From Sphingobacterium prati (lineage in GTDB: Bacteria; Bacteroidota; Bacteroidia; Sphingobacteriales; Sphingobacteriaceae): 64,000 bases of DNA. Every line of letters starts with the position of its first letter. Within the stretch, counting starts at the first letter, position 1. Below are positions 60,045 through 64,000 of the stretch, piece by piece. The position numbers and the translations under genes are program-made. The stretch covers positions 379,144 to 443,143 of the forward strand of contig NZ_JABJWY010000039.1 in assembly GCF_013167215.1 (NCBI RefSeq), given 5' to 3'. The notes below the pieces were generated by a model, which saw only the letters and a list, made by a program, of their open reading frames with translations, searched no databases and was not told where the DNA came from.

Positions 60045-60603
60045 GGATAACACGTTCAAAATACTTTAGAATCGTTATAAATTACTCTTTTTTTTACGAT
60101 GAGTAATAAGGAAATGTCATGTTAATGTTTTCTTAATACATTGTTAATGTTTTGTTAAATATGTGTGATTCCGTATAAAATTCTGTTTTGAATTTATTTA
60201 AAGAGTTTTTATTCTAAAATGCATCTTGCGTTTGAATTTGTAAGATAGTAAAGGCTTTATTGCGTTATTTTTTGTTTTCAGGTGTGAATGTTAAAAAACT
60301 TGTAAAAGCAACTTTGGCTTTCTATATTTGAAACCGTTAATAAAAATCGCACTAACTATTATATACTGTAAATGCTGAAAAGAGCAAATTTTACAGCTGA
60401 GTATTTTCAACGGATTGACTCTACATCTACCTAGGGTATACTTTTCCATTAATATTTTCAACTGTTATCACATGAATAGCGATATGCTATTTGCGTATTG
60501 TTGTTTATTGTCTAAGCAATGTGTGTTTAGACAGTTATGTTGACGGATATAATTTGTATCAATATATAGGATTAGAAAAATAATAAAATTAACTAACTAA
60601 AAC
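60045..60603. other. Upstream region and long leader of the SusC-type gene
   Basis: About 560 A+T-rich bases without a gene. The SusC promoter (60300-60330) lies in the middle, leaving a leader of roughly 265 bases. Within the leader CTGTAAA and TTTACAG (60366-60372 and 60390-60396) can form an imperfect hairpin together with TGCT/AGCA. I recognise no known riboswitch. Confidence 0.4.
60300..60330 (+). promoter_or_regulatory. Promoter of the SusC-type gene
   Basis: TTG (60300-60302), 20 bases, then TATATTTG (60323-60330). It lies about 270 bases before the start codon; I found no full match closer to the gene. Confidence 0.55.
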
Positions 60604-63600
60604 ATGAAACAAACATTACTAAGTTTTCTTGTTGGCGGAATGATCTTGACTTCGGTTGCATTCGCACAAGAAAAGAAGATTAGTGGTCGTGTTACATCTG
60701 CTGATGGTAAAGCAATACCTGGGGTGACAGTAGTTGTACAAGGCACTAATCAAGCGACACAAACAGATGCTGATGGTAATTATTCTTTGAATGTACCTGC
60801 AGGCAAAGTTGTTGTCTTCCGTTCGGTTGGTTTTGACGATAAAACCATCATTGTTAACAACAACAGCACTGTGTTCAATGTATCTTTGTCAGGACAGGAC
60901 AATGCATTGGAAGAGGTGGTGGTGACGGCGAATGCGATTAAACGTGAAAAACGTTCTTTGGGATATTCAGCACCAACAATCAAGAGTGATGAATTGACAG
61001 AGGGACGTAATTCAAGTGCGATTAATTCATTAGCGGGAAAAGTAGCTGGCGTTAATATTACCTCTACTTCGAATTCTCCAGGTAGTTCTTCCCGTGTGGT
61101 ATTACGTGGAGGTTCATCTATTTCAGGTAACAACCAAGCTTTGATTGTTGTTGATGGTACACCTATCGATAATACAAGCAAAATGGGGGGAGCTAGCGAT
61201 CTAGCGAGTGTTGATTTTGGTAACCGTGGTAATGATATTAATCCAGATGACATTGCTTCTGTAACTGTGTTGAAAGGACCTGCAGCTGCGGCATTATATG
61301 GCTCAAGAGCATCAAATGGTGCGTTGATCATTACAACAAAAAGTGGTAAAAAGGGCTCGAAAAATGAGATCACTTTTAGCTCTACAAACACATTGTCATC
61401 TATTTTGAAATTACCTGAATTTCAAAATCAATATGGACAGGGTTCATCAGGCTATAATAAAGCGGGTGATTTAATCTATTCGAATGACCCAAAAGAAAAC
61501 TGGTCTTGGGGTGCACCGTTCACGGGTGAAGTGCAAGAATGGGGACAGGCTGTAAATGGTGTACGTCAGAAGAAAGCCTATTCAGCGGTGAAAGACAATG
61601 TCAGAGATTTTTTTGATCTTGGTATCGCTTCTGATAACAACCTGAGTTTTTCTGGCGGTTCAGATAAATCGACTTTTTATTTGGGATTAAACGCATTGAA
61701 TTCCAATGGTGTTTATCCAGGTAAAAAAGACAACTATAACAAATATGGTGTTAGATTTAACGGAACAACAGAGTTCTCAAATAAATTTAGCGCTGGTATC
61801 GCTGTAAATTATAGCCGAATCAATAGCAATAATGTTGGTGGTGGACAAGGTGGCGGTTCAGTTTACAATAACTTATTACAGACACCTAGAGATATCGATG
61901 TTGTTGGTTTGAAAGATTTGTCTAATCCTTACAACGGTTATGGTTATACAGATGAAAATGGTGTAGCTCATAATGATGTTTATGGGTATTATGGTGCCTA
62001 TACCATGAATCCATATTGGGTGTTGGAAAACCATAATAATTTCAATGACGTGAACCGTATTATGGGGAACTTCAATGTGAATTATAAACCAACAGAGTGG
62101 TTGACTTTTCAAGAGCGTATCGGTTTGGATAATTACAGTGATCGTAGACGTTCGGAATCGCCTAAATATAGCTTCTTGCCAATAGATAACACTTCAGGTA
62201 ATTATTCTGAAGGAAATATTCAAACAGATCCGGGACAATACCGTATTGACCAATTTAATGTCAATGAGATTGTTCATGATTTCATGGCGACGGCCAAACA
62301 TACTTTCAATGAGGATTGGGAAGCATCGTTCATGTTAGGCAATAATATTCGTCAGCGTAAAACAACTTCTAATAGTACTGCGACAAATTCAAGCGGTGGG
62401 CTTGTTGTTCCGGGATGGTATAACCTTGCAAACTCCAACGGCCCATTGGATCTGATTGAAGATACCTGGACAAACCGTCGTTTAGTGGGGGTTTATGGTG
62501 ATTTGAACGTTTCTTATAAAAACATAGCCTATTTACAAGCAACGGCACGTAACGATTGGTCATCTACTTTACCTAAGAAAAATAATTCATTCTTCTATCC
62601 AAGTGTAAGCGGATCGTTTGTTGCATCTGAATTGTTCTCTCCAGAATTGAAGAGCAAGTTCAGTTATGCAAAAATTCGTGCAAACTGGGCACAAGTAGGT
62701 TCGGATACAGATCCATACCAATTGATTTCAACTTTCTCTAGAAGTACAATCGCTGGCGGTTTCGGTTCTACGACCTTCCCTTTTGGTAATGTGTCTGCAT
62801 TAATGTCAGGTAATACGATTGGGAATCTAAACTTGAAACCTGAAATCACGACTTCGTTTGAGGTAGGTACTGAGCTAGGTTTCTTCAATAACCGTTTGTC
62901 AGCTGATTTTACTTACTACAAGAACAATTCAAAAAATCAAATTTTAAGTATTCCTATTCCACTTTCAACAGGTTACGGACTTAGTTTGGTAAATGCTGGT
63001 AAAGTTCAAAATAGTGGCGTGGAATTGACTTTGAGAGGGGCTCCAGTGAAGACAGAGAACTTGACATGGGAATTGTTTGGAACGTTTACAAAAAACAACA
63101 GTAAAGTTGTTGAATTGATGGATGGAGTACAACAGGTTTCGGTTGGTGGTTTCTCTGGAATGAGTATCGTAGCTGCAGTAGGACGCCCATATGGTGAGTT
63201 TTATGCTGTTACAAATGCGACAGATGCACAAGGTCGTACCATTGTTGACCAAAAAACAGGGTTACCAATTGCTTCTTCCAAACCAGAATATCTAGGTACT
63301 TATAATCCAGATTTCCAAGCCTCATTGGGTACAAGTTTGAGTTATAAAAACTGGTCAATGAGTGCCTTGTTCGATACAAAACAAGGTGGTGTATTCTATT
63401 CCCGGACAAAGGATATCATGGGATTTGTTGGTACATCAGCTGAGTCAGGTGGTGATCGTATCGGTCAGATCTTCCCGAATTCAGTTTATTTGGATGCAGC
63501 AGGAAATTCCGTTGTTAATACGACTGCAACCTATGATAAAATCGACTATTATCCAAACATGGAAGCGGGAGTTAATGTTGTGGATGCGACTTACGTCAAA

Positions 63601-63834
63601 TTGCGTAATCTTACGTTCACGTATAAATTCTCTAAAGACATGTTGAAAAACACACCATTTGGAGCAGCTTCTATCGGAGTATTTGGAAATAACCTATTTA
63701 TCTGGACGCCAAGCGAAAATAAATATGCTGATCCGGAGGTGAATTCATCTGGTGCTGGTAATGCACAAGGTTTTGACTTTACAGCTCAACCTTCATTACG
63801 AAATTATGGTATCAATGTTAAAGTTTCATTTTAA
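60604..63834 (+). CDS. SusC/RagA-family TonB-linked outer-membrane transporter
   Basis: A 1076-residue TonB-dependent transporter. Signal peptide to about FAQ (residue 22). A CarboxypepD_reg-like domain follows (about 26-105; ISGRVTSADGKAIPGVTVVVQGTNQATQTDADGNYSL), then the plug with EEVVVTANAIKREKRSLGYS, VAGVNITSTSNSPGSSSRVVLRGGSSISGNNQALIVVDGTPID and GPAAAALYGSRASNGALIITTKSGKK. A 22-strand-type barrel runs to the end (YGINVKVSF). It imports an oligosaccharide, peptide or other ligand together with the adjacent SusD lipoprotein as a lidded pair. The substrate cannot be read from this window. Confidence 0.95.
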   Translation: MKQTLLSFLVGGMILTSVAFAQEKKISGRVTSADGKAIPGVTVVVQGTNQATQTDADGNYSLNVPAGKVVVFRSVGFDDKTIIVNNNSTVFNVSLSGQDNALEEVVVTANAIKREKRSLGYSAPTIKSDELTEGRNSSAINSLAGKVAGVNITSTSNSPGSSSRVVLRGGSSISGNNQALIVVDGTPIDNTSKMGGASDLASVDFGNRGNDINPDDIASVTVLKGPAAAALYGSRASNGALIITTKSGKKGSKNEITFSSTNTLSSILKLPEFQNQYGQGSSGYNKAGDLIYSNDPKENWSWGAPFTGEVQEWGQAVNGVRQKKAYSAVKDNVRDFFDLGIASDNNLSFSGGSDKSTFYLGLNALNSNGVYPGKKDNYNKYGVRFNGTTEFSNKFSAGIAVNYSRINSNNVGGGQGGGSVYNNLLQTPRDIDVVGLKDLSNPYNGYGYTDENGVAHNDVYGYYGAYTMNPYWVLENHNNFNDVNRIMGNFNVNYKPTEWLTFQERIGLDNYSDRRRSESPKYSFLPIDNTSGNYSEGNIQTDPGQYRIDQFNVNEIVHDFMATAKHTFNEDWEASFMLGNNIRQRKTTSNSTATNSSGGLVVPGWYNLANSNGPLDLIEDTWTNRRLVGVYGDLNVSYKNIAYLQATARNDWSSTLPKKNNSFFYPSVSGSFVASELFSPELKSKFSYAKIRANWAQVGSDTDPYQLISTFSRSTIAGGFGSTTFPFGNVSALMSGNTIGNLNLKPEITTSFEVGTELGFFNNRLSADFTYYKNNSKNQILSIPIPLSTGYGLSLVNAGKVQNSGVELTLRGAPVKTENLTWELFGTFTKNNSKVVELMDGVQQVSVGGFSGMSIVAAVGRPYGEFYAVTNATDAQGRTIVDQKTGLPIASSKPEYLGTYNPDFQASLGTSLSYKNWSMSALFDTKQGGVFYSRTKDIMGFVGTSAESGGDRIGQIFPNSVYLDAAGNSVVNTTATYDKIDYYPNMEAGVNVVDATYVKLRNLTFTYKFSKDMLKNTPFGAASIGVFGNNLFIWTPSENKYADPEVNSSGAGNAQGFDFTAQPSLRNYGINVKVSF

Positions 63835-63847
63835 GAGCAAGTAAAGT

Positions 63848-64000
63848 ATGAAAACTATAAATTTTAAAAATGCTAAGAAGCTTTTAGTTTTAGCTTTAGT
63901 TGGCACACTAGGATTGACTAGCTGTAATAAATTTTTGGATGTCAATGAAAATCCGAACAATCCAGAGACAGCTACGCCTAGTTTATTACTACCTACAGTG
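63848..64000 (+). CDS. SusD/RagB-type lipoprotein, N-terminal part
   Basis: The first 51 codons of the SusD partner, cut by the right window edge. A signal peptide ends with the lipobox LGLTSC (Cys 26). It is followed by NKFLDVNENPNNPETATPSLLLPT, the N-terminal pattern of SusD-like proteins, particularly the SusD-like-2 group. It starts 13 bases after the SusC stop, the normal order for the pair. It would be a surface lipoprotein that captures the substrate and closes over SusC. Confidence 0.88.
   Translation, partial: MKTINFKNAKKLLVLALVGTLGLTSCNKFLDVNENPNNPETATPSLLLPTV

Noticed and set aside
60780..61391. 203-codon minus-strand frame inside the SusC gene
   Set aside because: Antisense to the conserved plug domain; the composition follows from the sense codons.
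1..64000. Mobile elements, CRISPR arrays, tRNA/rRNA genes, prophage
   Set aside because: I saw no transposase or integrase, no spaced direct repeats of CRISPR type, and no cloverleaf with the GGTTCRA arm; the gene content is core genome throughout.

Overview
This window looks like chromosomal DNA of a Bacteroidota bacterium, most likely Sphingobacteriaceae (Sphingobacterium or Pedobacter type); the genus is an inference. The evidence is moderate-to-low G+C, a SusC/SusD pair, a class I archaeal-type FBP aldolase, ComEC and NlpE types seen in this phylum, and many promoters of the Bacteroidota form TTG-N17-21-TAnnTTTG in place of -35/-10 boxes. I saw no insertion sequences, prophage, CRISPR arrays, rRNA or tRNA genes. 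Almost all of the window is ordinary core genome.

Region 1 (1-14.7 kb) is the division and cell-wall (dcw) cluster, read left to right: rsmH (end only), ftsL-like, ftsI with a PASTA tail, murE (meso-DAP type), mraY, murD, ftsW, murG, murC, ftsQ, ftsA, ftsZ. Genes overlap or nearly touch and the first clear terminator follows ftsZ. murF, murB and ddl are absent from the cluster. Three DnaA-box-like 9-mers lie between ftsA and ftsZ.

Region 2 (14.7-23 kb) holds a TIM-barrel isomerase, an orphan NarL-type regulator, mscL, the rpmH-rnpA-yidD cluster (rpmH is only 52 codons), tsaB, a CorA-type transporter, an OmpH/Skp-like lipoprotein and gyrB. Region 3 (23-29 kb) is a translationally coupled operon of a ComEA-like helix-hairpin-helix beta-barrel protein, ComEC and RecQ. 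It is the best candidate in the window for a poorly described system: a DNA-uptake route in which the DNA-binding helix-hairpin-helix is fused to an outer-membrane barrel.

Region 4 (29-41.3 kb) runs mostly leftward: a sulfurtransferase, rpsA with an unusual leader, a cell-envelope operon (PASTA protein, mltG, YbgC-type thioesterase, YihY) divergent from ddl, then thyA-folA plus a beta-lactamase-fold hydrolase, and mtaB on the plus strand. Region 5 (41.4-57.3 kb) holds transporters (EamA, MscS, NupG-like), an NlpC/P60 lipoprotein, a secreted calcineurin-like phosphoesterase, a bifunctional-nuclease-family protein, etfBA, a TPR protein, an NlpE-like lipoprotein, a cysteine desulfurase, and the rsmI, PH/SHOCT, lnt operon. 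Region 6 (57.3-64 kb) has class I FBP aldolase, serS, and the start of a SusC/SusD nutrient-uptake locus cut by the window end.

Several start codons were moved downstream of the longest open frame because a TAnnTTTG promoter lies inside the apparent N-terminal extension. Three genes (cysteine desulfurase, mscS, rsmI) have the -7 box only 3-4 nt before ATG and are probably leaderless.
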